Positions 21,826 to 33,900 are shown, counted from the first letter of the stretch. The stretch is DNA of 64,000 nt from Turritopsis dohrnii (GCA_027922465.2 BQMF02000159.1:434001-498000), one strand, 5' to 3'. The notes: generated by a model not told the origin, from the sequence alone. Numbers and translations: made by a program.

Positions 21826-22103
21826 ATAGACGTTTTCCGAATTTCTGTTTTTAAGAAACAACGTGCTTATGATGGCTAAGCCAACTACAAGTATAGCCTC
21901 ACTTTAAAGATTTTAATTATCCGACTGTGGAATCGAAACAAGAAGTAAACACTACTAAATGATAAGAAATATCAACCTCGAAACCAGGGTTTTTTGCCAT
22001 CCTGTATATCGAAAAGGCAAGAAATCCTGGGTTCGAGGTTGAGGCGACGGTTGATAGCATGGCCAACACGATGTTTAAACAGAAATTCGGGAAAGGTCCA
22101 TTA
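21826..22103. mobile_element. MITE with ATAGACCTTTCCCGAATTTC ends, copy 1
   Basis: Left end ATAGACGTTTTCCGAATTTC and right arm GTTTAAACAGAAATTCGGGA are inverted complements. An inner inverted pair (CAACCTCGAAACCAGG and CCTGGGTTCGAGGTTG) gives a second hairpin. Related copies: 31787-32017 and 33663-33900. Confidence 0.75.
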
Positions 22104-23019
22104 TTGATTTCAAAATTGCCGAAATTACGGAATGTGCAGAATCAGGTATTTTGTGCAAAAACAAGGGTAAAAGAGTGCATATTTATAGTTCCGGAGTTTT
22201 CCCCTTTCCCTTTGAAATTGAATTATTAAAGTCTCTTAAAATACAACGTCTCACCAATCCCTTCAGATGGGGGGTATAGATACGAAAAGTAGGTGATGGC
22301 ATGGAGCAGTTTGTGGACGATTTTTACACGTTATCTTGACAATCCTGTTGAGAAGATGGGGATGAAGATGAGGAAAGTGAAGTAGATTTAGTCGATATCG
22401 AAAGAAGGAGAAAAGGTTTTAGAGATTCAAGTAATGACAGCGAACATAAAATAACAAAAACAATAAAAGAACAAAAAATATGAAAAGGACGGAAATGGAT
22501 TTACCAGTAGAAATACCTGTGATTATTAACGATCCTGATAGCGAATAAAAATAAAAAATATCTTGAAATACATTCTTAAAAATGATACCTTATCGGGGAA
22601 AAAAAAGTCGGGATTTATTTTAGTCGGGGAAAATTTTGGTCGGGGAAAAATTTAGTCACCTCGAGAAATTTTAGTCACTTTTCCCCGACCAAAATTTCGA
22701 AATTAGTCGCTTTTCCCCGACTAAAATTTCGGAATTAGTCGCTTTTCCCCGACTAAAATTTCTAAATAAGTCACTTTTCCCTGACCAAAATTTGCAATAC
22801 AAGTAGAAAATGGAACACAATTTTTGTCGACACTTTCAATTTGAACTAAAAATTATATTACAAAATAACTAATTAAGAGTTCAATCTAATACAATAACAG
22901 TTTTTGAGGTTTGATCGTCATTATTTTCATCACTGGCATCCATATTGCTTTCACAAACATCAATTATATCTTCACTGACATCCATTCTATTTTCACTGAC
23001 ATCAATTTTGTTTCCCTTC

Positions 23020-25247
23020 TTAACTCTTTCTATACGACGGAATTTTTAGCCAAATTTGGATGACTTTACTTAAATCTTCATAACTTTAGTTAGAATCATC
23101 GTTAGAAGGTCAATGACCCCTCAATATATCAACAATATATAATATATCAACCATGTGAAAAAACAACGTCTTCCACCACCTGACACATTTACGTAGAAGG
23201 TTGTATTTGGCGAGATGTTGGTCTGATTTGTCGACACCATTCATAAATTGGTTGTAGCGTTGGATACATTCTGGTTGTCTTACGGTAACTTTGGAAAATT
23301 TGCCATCAATTTTCACTTTTCTTTCCACCTCGACATATCTGTCAGCACGATCAATTGTGCTCACCATTGTAACAACTTTGTTGTCCTTCCATTGTACATT
23401 CAGAACTTTCCCCTCTCTCCTCCATCTCATATCTCCTCTTTCTTTCTCCTTTGCCCAAAGTTTACCACCCTTCATTGAGTTCGGGAATCCTTTGCGGTTC
23501 TCAACTGCGGTGCCACATGATGGGGTGTCTTGAATGAAAAGATTGGTCACCAAAATACTAGATGTATAAAAATTGTCAAAGTAAAAGTGGTATCCTTGAT
23601 TGAGAAGTTCCTTGGCCAAAGCCATGACAACACCATACCCAAGACCATGTTCGGGGTCAGTAACTCCATCACCACTTCCGGTATAGACAATGAAGTCCCA
23701 TGTATATCCTGTCGCACTGTCTGCTATCACCCATAATTTTATGCCAAACTTGATCGGTTTATTTTTAATATATTGTCTTATCCCTGAACGGTGCTTGGAC
23801 TTGACTAGTCGCTCGTCAATGGCAACATTCTGCTCTGGCTGAAAAAGCGTTTTACTGCGGTTTCTGAAATGATCAATGAAAGGTTTCACTTTCTTTAACT
23901 TGTCATCCTATTCTTCTGCGTTAGGGTCTACAACATGTAAGACAGATAAGAGAGCAATGAACCTGTCCCTTGATAATATTGACCTTGCCCATAAACCATG
24001 GTACAAGGATTTGGTACTCCAGTATAAATCATGACGTGGAAGTTTGACGATGCCCATGTACATTATCAAGGCAATGAACTTTTTCATTTCAGCGGCATTT
24101 GTTTCCTTCCAAGAACCGTCTTTCTGGGCAATTGACTTTTTCTTATCAAGGTTTAACCATGCATATGCATTTGTATGAGTGACAATGTTATCAATAATTT
24201 TATCAGTGAAAAATAATTTGAAAAAATCCAGTTCTTTAAATCCCCGTAATAGTGGTACATCGCAATGTATTCCCGGCTCTCGATTTGGGTTGAATTCGGG
24301 CAAAGTGTTCGGAGTGTCTGGATCATCATAACTTTTTTCTTTTGCAACAGATTGGTTATCAACAGATTTTGGGATAGCCTTTTTTGAAGCATTCTTTTTA
24401 GGGGCAGCCTTTTTTTTGGTAGTCTTTTGCGGAAAGACCTTTTTTGAAATAGCTTTTTTTGGAACGACAGAGTCTTCAACGACTGGCGGTGTTTTGGTAG
24501 AACATTTAGGTAAGCTTTTCTCAACATGTTTTGCCACTTCTTCATTGAAATTGATCATTTCTAATACACTTCCATCATCTATAAATTTAACCTCAACAGT
24601 TCCAGGGTCTGATTCAATGTCTGACGACGACAAGTTTTCGTAAGTATCGTCGCTTGGCGTTGCAGTTGACAGTGAGGACGTTCCAGCAACTGAGTTGTCT
24701 TTGGTGGCATCAACTGTGTATCTAAAACATTTGAGAGTTGTTGTAAGTATGCTGCTTGGATTCAATATCTTGCCTAGACTAGCAGTAGAAACCACTGGTA
24801 TATATATGCTTCTTATAATGGCCTAAACACTCATGTAAAAAAATTATATTCCTGGTAAGAAAACACGCTGCAATATGTAGTAAAAACAAACTTACGTCTG
24901 GTCATTATCTGAGCCATAACCCATTAATAAATCATCTAATTCTTCTTCTTCTTCACTATCAAGACCTCCTTGGGAAGAATCAATATCAGAATTATCACTT
25001 TCTAGCATATAGTTTACAGCATAATTCAGATCATAACGTTTAGAGCTTCTAGCATTCGCCATCTTGCTTGCAACTCTTTGTAGCAACGGCAGGCTAATCA
25101 AACTAGGCCCATTCGAACGGGAATTTTATGGAGCGCCGTTTCCTTTTTATTTAAACAGAAACGGGGCCCTAGATCAATCACAATCCCATTTTGACGTCAT
25201 CGTTCCATATGGAACGATTTTGACTGGGGCCGTATAGAAAGAGTTAA
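23020..25247 (-). mobile_element. piggyBac-family DNA transposon, 2.2 kb, TTAA duplications
   Basis: TTAA at 23020-23023 and 25244-25247 flanks terminal inverted repeats CTCTTTCTATACG and CGTATAGAAAGAG. This is the exact target-site signature of piggyBac. One transposase gene fills the interior on the minus strand. It is inserted in the element at 22586-25591. Confidence 0.92.
23110..25062 (-). pseudogene. piggyBac transposase (DDE_Tnp_1_7), one intron, one internal stop
   Basis: Cut-and-paste transposase acting at TTAA sites. Exon 1 (25062-24896) starts MANARSSKRYDLNY and is acidic. A GTAAGT donor joins, in phase, an acceptor before 24721 (TTTTAG). Exon 2 runs to a stop at 23110. A Lys/Pro-rich linker is followed by the conserved core. 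The three catalytic aspartates are present: IDERL (about 23817), FDNFYTS (about 23577) and GVDKSDQ (about 23235). A single in-frame TAG at 23910-23908 interrupts the core after DPNAEE; the frame is otherwise open. The product would end at ILRGH soon after the core, without the C-terminal cysteine-rich finger usual in the family. As it stands it should be inactive. Confidence 0.9.
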
Positions 25248-25731
25248 TCGTAACAGAAAAATCTGTATCGTCCTCATTGACTGATTCAACTTCATTCGAT
25301 TCCCCTTCCTTTGCTTGACCGTCATAATTCCAGTCGAAAATCGATAGATAGACTCTACTTGAGACTATCAAAAATCGGGGAAAAGTTTCGGTCGGGGACT
25401 AAAAAATCGGGGAAATGTTTTGGGCGGGAGTAAAAAAACCGGGGAAAATTTTTGGACGGGGAAATGAAAAATCGGGTGAAATTTTTGGACGGGTGTTGAA
25501 AAGTCGGGGGAAAATTTGGTCGGGGAAAATTTTAGTCACTAGCCCAAAAAATTAGTCACTTACCTCCGACTTTTTTTTCCCCGATAAGGTACTATCGATT
25601 AATCTTGGGGGAAATTTCCGCCGGGGAAAAGTGACGAATTTTTGTTCAGGTGGCGAAAAGTTACTTCTGTTGGTACTTCTATTGAATAACAACACAAAAG
25701 AATATCTTTCAAATAACTAAATGACATGTTG

Positions 25732-27559
25732 TCATACTGTTTTGAGAAGATTTGCAGTTGCCTTCATATTAAAAACGAAATTACCTATCATAAATACAAT
25801 GGCGAAAGTACACAATATAAACCTTGCTATTTTCGAAGCAGTCTGTAATTCATACAAATGTCCATATATAATCAAAGGGAAAATAACAGTTATCAAAACA
25901 AACGGAATGCCACCAATCAGTGATACGACCGGCCCAAAATTCGGAAACGCTTCGCAAATGCCAATCACCACAAGCATTATTGAGGAGCGCAAGATAACCC
26001 GTTTCCATCCAAAGGCTTAAAAAATGAAAAATACGCGAGGTCAGAAGTTGCTGAGAAGCGTAAGAAGTTGCTGGTAGACTGTTTAGGGTATTTCTCCCTT
26101 CAAAAGAATCAACTGTATTGTGGAATTGAACAAATTCACACCCAACATTTAAAGCCATTCACTAAGTACTAGATACTAAAATTGGCCATATGCATGAATG
26201 CTTGAAGTAAGTTACGGCCCCTGCGTGTCAGGTTTGGGACCACAAGTCAGGGCGTGTAACATCATTTTCCTCAAAACCTTTTGTAGGAAATTATTTCACA
26301 TATCGGTCAAAATTACAAAGTCTTGAGCACCAAGAATTCTAACACCAACTCCTTAGATGTGCAGAATTTTACTCAGACAAAGTGACGACAATTTTTCATA
26401 TTCGTTAAAAATGTTTTCTTCCCTAACCTGTGTAAATTATCCTTCGAATACGTGAATTAAGATGGGTATATCATGTAAAGTATACAGATATAGACGTTTT
26501 ATAGATGTTGTACTATAAAACCAACTTACCGTTGATTTGAAAATACTCCTCTACATTGGCGAAAAACGGCATAATGGAGAGCACAGTAACAGCGATCATG
26601 TGTATCACGAGCGATAGTTGAGCAAATATAAGAAGGACCTGCAGCTTCGTATTCCCCTTCGTAAAATCAGCCAAAGAATTAGTATAAGAAGGTTTAATAA
26701 AAGATCCGAATATAACATACGGTACCAATCCACAAACGGCATATATAAGAAGGACAGTGATAAAGGAAGCAGCTATCGGATAGTGAAGTTTATGTCGGTC
26801 AAAGCTGACTTCGGACACGCTGCATATGATCAATGGAGGACCAACGGTTGAAAAAAAGATCCTTCCGAGAGCAACGAATATGTTTTGTACACTTGCTTTA
26901 TTTTGATGGAAGAATGCGGTGTGTAAACCTTTGTTTTCATAGCTCAGGACGATTGCAATGACTGTTAGACAGGTGAACGATGCACCAGCAGTAACAATAG
27001 CAAATATACTTTCAAGGAATAAATCTTTGTATGAACCTCGATATATCCATGGTATTGAAAGGAAAAATATAATGACCAACCATAACCGTATCCTATCATT
27101 CATGGACCAATGCTCAATGTGAACGATGGTTGAAATAGTGGTTGCCGAAATGAGAAAGTAAGCTATCGGTAGGACGAAATACGACACCTGAATGGTTGTA
27201 AATACTGCTTTGGAAAATGCTAGGCCGACCACTTCTCTCGACATTATAACATACAATGCACCTTCAGCTTTGAATGAATTTTCTTTACTTTCGAAAAACT
27301 TCACACAACACGCATTCAGGATAAATGTAGAAAAAGCGGACACTGACATTAATAAAAACAGAGCAATGATCCACGTGACAGGTCCAACTTGGTGCACACT
27401 ATAAGGTAGAATGAGCATCGCTGTGCCAAATGTAAATCCGGTGAACATCACATATGCTTGGAATAAAGATATAGAATGGGTCGGCGAAATGAGCATTGAA
27501 AACACATCCCTAAATCTTGATGAATAATTTGCGTTGAGAAATACATCATTTTCTTCCAT
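25732..27559 (-). CDS. Amino-acid transporter, SLC32/36/38 (AAAP) type, two exons
   Basis: Multi-pass membrane protein of the amino acid/auxin permease superfamily, expected to move amino acids by proton or sodium coupling across the plasma or a vesicle membrane. Coding exon 1 is 27559-26530 (MEENDVFLNANYSSRFRDV) and ends in phase 1 at a GTAAGT donor. Exon 2 is 26015-25732, after a TTTTTTAAG acceptor, and ends TANLLKTV. Total 437 aa, within the family's usual length. The first helix region (FTGFTFGTAMLILPYSVHQV) carries the family signature just before helix 2. About eight hydrophobic helices lie in exon 1 and three more in exon 2. An acceptor (TTTTTTAG) one base before the start codon suggests a non-coding first exon upstream. 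The exact substrate cannot be told from sequence. Confidence 0.9.
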
Positions 27560-27607
27560 GCTAAAAAAAATAATAATGCAATCGTAAGCATTATCCAGAA
27601 CACACAT

Positions 27608-27703
27608 TTGTTAAAAAAAAAACATTGCGAGGGCTTTTTTAGAAATAACCACACAATAACAATGAAAAAGCTTCGTCATAGTGACTTTTAGACGATCTTA
27701 CCC
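27608..27703. mobile_element. Palindromic MITE (CCCAGTGGGC family), copy I
   Basis: Degraded copy just upstream of the transporter's start exon: TTGTTAAAAAAAAAACATTG, then CGTCATAGTGACTTTTAGACG. This is the only copy seen outside CPSF2 introns. Confidence 0.6.
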
Positions 27704-27777
27704 TAAACACTAAACTAATCTGAAAATCATAGTTAACTAGATAAAAACAAGATTGTAATGGCATGAACATGGTTGAA

Positions 27778-27983
27778 GGGTCTGTTTCAAAAGTATTAAC
27801 ATTTTGTTCATCCGACACGATAACTGTTTGTTTCAGACTATCATCCTTGTAGAAATCACGTTTTGGAATATTGTAAATTCTATTCTAGTGTACTTTCGAA
27901 AAACGTTTGCTTGATTGTATCATAAACGTGCTGTTTTTCATATAGCCCAAAGTATCGATTTGTCCGTCCGACATAACAGACCC
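27778..27983. mobile_element. 206-bp MITE with GGGTCTGTT ends, copy 1
   Basis: Begins GGGTCTGTTTCAAAAGT and ends AACAGACCC. It aligns over most of its length with 39145-39376 (shared: AAGTATCGATTTGTCCGTCC). Confidence 0.8.
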
Positions 27984-28028
27984 AGACCCAGACCCAGTAA
28001 CAGACCCAGACCCAGTAACAGACCCAGG
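27973..28028 (+). repeat. CAGACCCAGACCC tandem repeat
   Basis: Repeats of CAGACC/CAGTAA units follow directly on the end of the MITE at 27778-27983 and have probably grown from its terminal AACAGACCC. Confidence 0.85.
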
Positions 28029-29622
28029 AGAAACTTTGGAACAGAGAGGATTCACTTACCGTAGCTTAAAACACGTCCCTGAAGCTGGTCTATATTCATT
28101 GGAAGTTTAAAGTAAAATATAACAAGAGGCCAAGAGGCCTGAAGGTCAGCACTTTCGCCAAAGTTGAAAAATGTTTGACTGTGAAGCAGAATTGAGTAAT
28201 CATGTTTTTATTCCAGGAAGGTCAAAATAGGAATTCATGAGATAACTGAAGTAATAGTGATGTAATAGTGGGAATAAGACATTCAATGATAAAAACCAAA
28301 CAGGTGTGCTCTCAAAATTGTGTCCATGTACCATGTCATTGTAACAAAACTTAATTTAAAAAAATGTTTATCTAGAAATTAAAGATACAAAGCATATCAA
28401 ACACTTATCAATGTCTCGTTGAGTTTTGTGTACAGTTTTATGTATGCTATATCTAAGGACGTCTTTACAATGAAACAAATGGGATTATCTTTGAAGTGAA
28501 TTGAATAAAATCGGATTGCGAATAAAACAGGCTTGTATTAAAATCAAAAGAAGTAACCAATTCCTTAAAAATGCTTAGAGTATACTTCTGAAGTAAATTT
28601 CATGCAGACCGTAATGATAACAAAGAGTTCAAAGTGACAAGACAAGAGTTCAAAAACAAACGTCTCACACACATTAAAAAGATAACTGATATATTAAAAA
28701 AAAAAACATTATATACAAGTGCTTGTATGAGTGGTAAAGTCATTCATAATTTTTGCCCTTCTTCACTGAAAATGAAAATAAAAGCATGCAAAAACAACTG
28801 CAGATTATTTTAAAGATTAAAAAATCAAAAGAGACTGCTGGTCATGCAGAGAGAGTGTAAAAAACAATTTAAAAATACGTGACGAAATTGAAAACAAAAA
28901 TGACAAGACTTTTTAAATATGTGAGGAGCTTTTCTGCTTAAATGACTATGCATAGGTATTTTGTTCATTAAAATGTTGAAAAAAGGGATGTAGAGTTTAT
29001 AAACATATATATTTCGTTCTTTTGCTTGATAAATACTACATTACATTACACTTACATGAGTATTTAAATGCTTTATAAACTTCAAGATGTTGTCTGTTTA
29101 TTTTTGTGTGGATGACTAGATAAATTTCTCATTTTATAATTTTTATTTTAGAAAGGGTAAAATAACATTGAAAACTAGACTATATTGATGGACACATTTG
29201 TACGAATACATAAAAAATAACACATATCCGATATGTACTGAATGTAGGAGGTCGTTTTGGAGGCAGCAGAGCTCTCTCTATCTCCAGGTCTGACCAATAT
29301 AGCACAAAACACAAAATCTAACTGAACAGTATACAAACAGGTTCAAGAATTATAGTATACGGTGATAATATTACCATCCCTTTACTTCTCTGGTAAAAAA
29401 TAACCCTTCCTGTACCTTTTATTTCCAAAACGATATCTGCGTGACGGACTTAAAGCCATTAAACCCATGTCTTAATTTCAAGCCGCACTCACCCTGATAA
29501 AATAGCTGTAAATATAAATTACCGGAAAAACCTAAATTAAGCCACGATTAGTAAACAGCCTCTAGTGATATCAGCCTTCAATGAGGAATCCAGGCTAGAA
29601 CTGTGGACAAAAATTCTGGAAT
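28029..29622. other. Non-coding AT-rich stretch
   Basis: No ORF with recognisable features on either strand. No repeat matches within the window were spotted. Confidence 0.4.
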
Positions 29623-29623
29623 A

Positions 29624-29698
29624 AGGGACTGTTCACAAATGACGTCAACTGTTAGGGGGGGAGGGGGGGTTATGCTAAAGTTGACGCTGGTTGACGGG

Positions 29699-29736
<38 letters not shown>

Positions 29737-30143
29737 TGATACTAGTTGACGTCAACCCACACAATTTTGCAGAACCTTGATTTTTCTAATTAAGTAAAGT
29801 TTCTTATGAAAATGTTAACACTGAATGTGATCTTGATGTGGTCCGTGATGCACGAACGTAAAACAATAAGCACAGATGGAGTTTGATCAGAGAAAAATTG
29901 CACGAAGATCATTGCAAATATTTTCCCGTGTTATTAAAAATGCGTAAGAAACTAACATACAAAAGGAGAAGTGGGATGGAGGTTGTTTTGTTTTGGAGGG
30001 GGGGGGGGGGGGGGGGGTCTTCTCAAACGATGACGTCAACTGAGGGGGAGGGGGCAACGCAAAGTTGACGCAGGTTGACAGAGGGGGGAGGGGGGGTCAA
30101 AAATCTTGAAAAAATGGTTGACGTCATTTGTGAACAATCCCTA
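29624..30143. mobile_element. MITE with AGGGAYTGTTCACAAATGAC ends, full copy with poly(G) tracts
   Basis: Left end AGGGACTGTTCACAAATGAC followed by GTCAAC. The right end is the inverted complement (GTTGACGTCATTTGTGAAC). GTTGACG is repeated internally in both orientations. Long G runs at about 29702-29735 and 30000-30017 separate the motifs. Partial copies lie at about 39950-40050 and 58674-58790. Confidence 0.85.
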
Positions 30144-30433
30144 ACGGACGGAAGGAAAAACGCTAATGAAAGATCAGCTGCTTCGCGCTGACCAAAAATG
30201 ATGTGTGCTAAGGCTTGGTTTTCACTATGAAACACAAGTTTTTTTCATGGTTTTGTATCTTCATCCTGCTTCACGAAGAAGGAGAAAAAAGACGGTTTCA
30301 AACATTTTCACTAAATGCAACTGCGAACAAAATCAAAGAAATATCAGAATCAAACTTGTGGCTTGAAAAAAAACCCTCAATATTAAAAGATGAAGAGACA
30401 ACGAGAAACACACCTCTCTCACGCATCACTAAT

Positions 30434-30642
30434 ACAGGATGTCTCAGAAAGACTTATGGCAAATCTGTGTGTTTTTCTTCAATAACTTTCCGAAAAATAA
30501 TCCTGTTTAATCAATGTTATATCAATAGCACGTACTGAAAAAGGGCTTTCTGGTGATGTAAATTTTGCGATTTTTTGACGAATAACAGCTGAGAACTAGA
30601 CACTGAAAATTTGCAGATAAAACCTTTCTGAAACACCCTGTG
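30434..30642. mobile_element. 209-bp MITE with ACAGGRTGTCTCAGAAAG ends, copy 1
   Basis: Left end ACAGGATGTCTCAGAAAG and right end CTTTCTGAAACACCCTGT are inverted complements. A second copy at 33441-33622 shares TGTGTGTTTTTCYTCAATAA and GAAAAGGGCTTTCT. Confidence 0.75.
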
Positions 30643-30926
30643 GTATTCACTATACACGAATTCCATAGTGATGTGTCCTCAATTATGATACGCTTCAATG
30701 CTTAGATGCTTTAAAAATGTAGTTCTACCTTGGGAAGAAAATTTCGCGGATTTCGCGAATTTTCCTGAAATCCACAGAATTAAATTCCTGCGAAATTTTT
30801 GAAAATTGGTTGTTCGCGAAATAAAATTCCCGCAAAATTTTTCAACATTCATGAAGCTATAAAATTAAACCTCATATTTCTTTCTCCCCTGAACAAGTAC
30901 ACCTAGGGAATTAATATGGTTTCCTA

Positions 30927-31010
30927 AAGCCTGGTTCAAACCTGACGATTACGACGATTAAAGAAAAAATATCATTCGTCGTAATAGTCAATCGCCAGGT
31001 TTGAACACTC
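30927..31010. mobile_element. Short MITE with CCTGGTTCAAACCTGACGAT ends
   Basis: AAAGCCTGGTTCAAACCTGA with CGATTACGACGATTA pairs with CGTCGTAATAGTCAATCG and CCAGGTTTGAACACTC. The unit is about 84 bases, almost all inverted repeat. A diverged relative lies at about 51944-52045. Confidence 0.7.
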
Positions 31011-31786
31011 TCTCGTATCTCAAAATACCAATTTCAACTGTTTCAGACACACAATGCATTCTTCCTTTGTTAAGTTTTAACTTCTTTGTAAAATTTGAAG
31101 CATGTGCCCACACGTCCTTAAAACAAAGAACACAAAGATTTGCTCTTGCTGTCATTAGAGCGACGAATAAAATTTTGATTTTGTCTAAGATTATTTGCTG
31201 CGTCAGCAATTTTGTTTCCCAACTCTGATATACTCTGGATCACAGTAGAGAAAACATTTTGTTTTAAGTAGCATCAAAGATTGCTGATAGGATGTACAAA
31301 ATTTTGTAGAAGTAAAAGTTTCATGAAATCCTATTTACTACAAAGGTTTTGGACTATATATATCAAATAAATAAAGTAAAAAAGCAAGCTTTTAAAATAA
31401 AGCAAAAGATTTTCGTTAAAACAATGAGTTATATGAAAAATGTACAAGATGATGATGTTGTTTTAACGAAAAGCTTCTGCTTCATTTTAAAACTTTGTTG
31501 TTTTTTTCTTTCTTTATTTGATATTTTGATACTGGCAAGTGTTTTAATCACGTTTTGGACTATATTATTTAAAATATAGGTTTTCAAAATCCTTGAAAGA
31601 AATCCTATCGAATGGTGTAAAAATCTCTAAAAACCTGATATATGTGTAAAAAGTTATAGCTTGTTAAGATCTCAGACCGAAATTCTCTAGAACAGACTGC
31701 AGATCAATCGTAGATCGTAGATACTTCTAATTACTTTGTGTACGATCTGTTAGGCTTATCAATTAACTTCTTTACGGAGTTTAGTA

Positions 31787-32017
31787 ATAGACCTTTCCCG
31801 AATTTCAGTTTAAACTCTGAACTGCGAATGAGTTTCATATCTAACCTCGTTTTCATGCGATTTATTGTTCCACTAATTTCATTACTTCAAAACTTAGCAG
31901 TAGTCTCTATTAATTTCTATTCCCATAATTAGAAATAGTTTGAATATCGGAAGCGAGGTTAGACACGACAACTCGGCCACAATACATCGTTTAAACAGAA
32001 ATTTGAGAAAGGTCTAT
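31787..32017. mobile_element. MITE with ATAGACCTTTCCCGAATTTC ends, copy 2
   Basis: Left end ATAGACCTTTCCCGAATTTC, right end AAATTTGAGAAAGGTCTAT. It is 231 bases long. Confidence 0.8.
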
Positions 32018-33440
32018 TACTTAACTACCGAGCATTAGCAATACTGCCATACTAATTATACTTGTCGGATAAAGAAAAAAAATAACTGACGAAACATCTA
32101 TGGAATTTAAAATTCAAACATACTAACTTAGAAAGTGTCGATGTTAGCAATACAGTTCTACTTCCATGAAGAAATCATTGATGATTGATAGAATATTCAC
32201 ACGTTCATATTCAGACGTTAAAAAAGCAACATTTGTCCCTCGTACCGTGTAAGATTTGTCACCAATGTGATTCACCCTTTTTCATGTTCTATTGCAAGTA
32301 CACGCATATTGACAAGCTTAACATTCAACTCATAATTTGTCGCACAGCTTTCAATTATTCATTTTCTACAAGCCATTAATATTTTAGTCAGTCATTTCAC
32401 ACAGTGTTTATCCACGAGAAATGAATATTATGTTTTTCTAGAGATTAAACAAATCGCGGTAATTTTTAATATAATTCAACGGCTCTTCTTAAACTCCCAA
32501 ATAGTCAACTTAGCAGAAAGTGACTACTGAAAAATACCGGGAAGAACGTCTCTTCCTAGGTCCAACGCCTACCTCTGATCTTTTATTCTGAGCATTTATT
32601 CAACCTGAAATGTCATGACGGTTAATTCTTGTAAGTTTTATGTTAATACTAAAACCACACAATTAAAAATATGTATTGTTCATTTAATCGAGTTCAATAA
32701 TATTTCACGGATAATTGATTTTGATGTTTGACACGCATTCTTAATACGAACGATTCTATTGCGCCTTGAAGGCCTGTCAGTCGTTATTAGATTATGAAGC
32801 AAATAGTCTTTGTAAAAGACATTTTATTCCGTAATAATCTCATAATATTTTGTTTTTGTTTTTGCTCACAACACCATCGTCTACGTTGGTACGTTGCAAA
32901 AAAAACTGCGAAATTCAAATGCAAAATTCAAACTAGATTTTAAACTGATATAACTGGATTATGATTATGGATAGGAAATTTTGCAAACTTTCCAATGACA
33001 TAAGAATTGCAAATTGAAAACATGCCTCAGAATGTATTATCCACAAACTTTCAATGTGTTTTTTAAAAAAAATTATTATTCGTCGAATTTTGACTTCTTT
33101 CAGAAAATGTAAATTTTGTAGCAAAATGATAATTTATCCGAAAGTTATTGAGGAAAAGATCATGGTTTCAGATCGTTAACTTAATTAACTAACTAATTAA
33201 CGCTTGTAACAATACAACAAGTTTATACAACACAATCAGATGAGTTCAAACATAATTTCTGTCATTCTTAAGCATCAAATTTTATAACCGAGCAAGTTGA
33301 TAAGATGAAAGTTTTGGGAATTAAATGCGCGTACTTTTAATTAACAAGTTCAAACGATTTTACAATCAGAACAAAAGAAAATTGCTTTATTAAAATGTCA
33401 TTAAGAAACTGTTAATTGATCTTTAAGAAATTAATGATCA

Positions 33441-33622
33441 AAATCTGTGTGTTTTTCCTCAATAACTTTCCAAAGAATAATCATTTTCCTGAAAATCTTA
33501 TATCAATCAAAAGTACTGGAAAAGGGCTTTCTCGTAATGTAAATTTCGCAACATTTTGACAAAGAATTCTTGAGAAATAGACACTGAAGGTTTGCTGATA
33601 CGTCTTTTCGAGATACCCTGTA
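33441..33622. mobile_element. MITE with ACAGGRTGTCTCAGAAAG ends, copy 2 (left end lost)
   Basis: Same internal sequence as 30434-30642. The right end GAGATACCCTGTAGA is recognisable, but the left terminal repeat is missing. Confidence 0.7.
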
Positions 33623-33662
33623 GATTTTGTTCCTGAAGCGTTTTGATTATTCCATCAAGATA

Positions 33663-33900
33663 ATACACCTTTCCCGAATTTCTGTTTAAATGCCGCGTTA
33701 GTGCATAGTTATCAAGTTTAGCCTCGTTTCTATGTTTTTTTTATTGTTTTTCTAATTTCATGTTTTCATTAAGTAACAGTTACTCGTTCTTTCAGTTCCC
33801 CAGTGGAATAATTAAAAGTAATTAAGAGTTTGAAAAAGAGGCGATACTTAGAGGCTAGGCTAAAACACGATGTTTAAACAGAAATTCGGGAAAGATCTAT
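33663..33900. mobile_element. MITE with ATAGACCTTTCCCGAATTTC ends, copy 3
   Basis: Left end ATACACCTTTCCCGAATTTC, right end GAAATTCGGGAAAGATCTAT, 238 bases. A single matching end, ATACACCTTTCCCGA, also occurs near 44552. Confidence 0.8.

Larger units (their letters stand above)
22881..25371 (-). pseudogene. Acidic ORF of the outer element, split by piggyBac
   Basis: The first part reads from 25371 (SRVYLSIFDWNYDGQ and an acidic run ESVNEDDTDFS) to the TTAA at 25244-25247. The second part continues from 23019, in frame once a single TTAA is kept, with DVSEN, DVSED, DVCES and DASDE repeats to a TGA at 22883-22881. The frame across the insertion site is open for 45 further codons. No catalytic domain is visible. 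It may be the acidic tail of a longer protein encoded by a complete relative. Confidence 0.5.
22586..25591. mobile_element. 3-kb element with TACCTTATCGGGG ends, host of a piggyBac insertion
   Basis: Left end TACCTTATCGGGGAAAAAAA, right end the inverted complement (TTCCCCGATAAGGTA). Next to both ends are many copies of a short motif, ACTTTTCCCCGAC(C/T)AAAATTTC, in both orientations (22600-22800 and 25370-25580). Without the piggyBac copy it would be about 0.8 kb. It carries one acidic ORF on the minus strand that the piggyBac insertion splits. Family unknown to me. Confidence 0.75.

Noticed and set aside
31349..31579. 76-codon ORF with C-terminal hydrophobic helix
   Set aside because: Looks superficially like the ORF at 41139, but is shorter, very A/T-biased and lacks other support.
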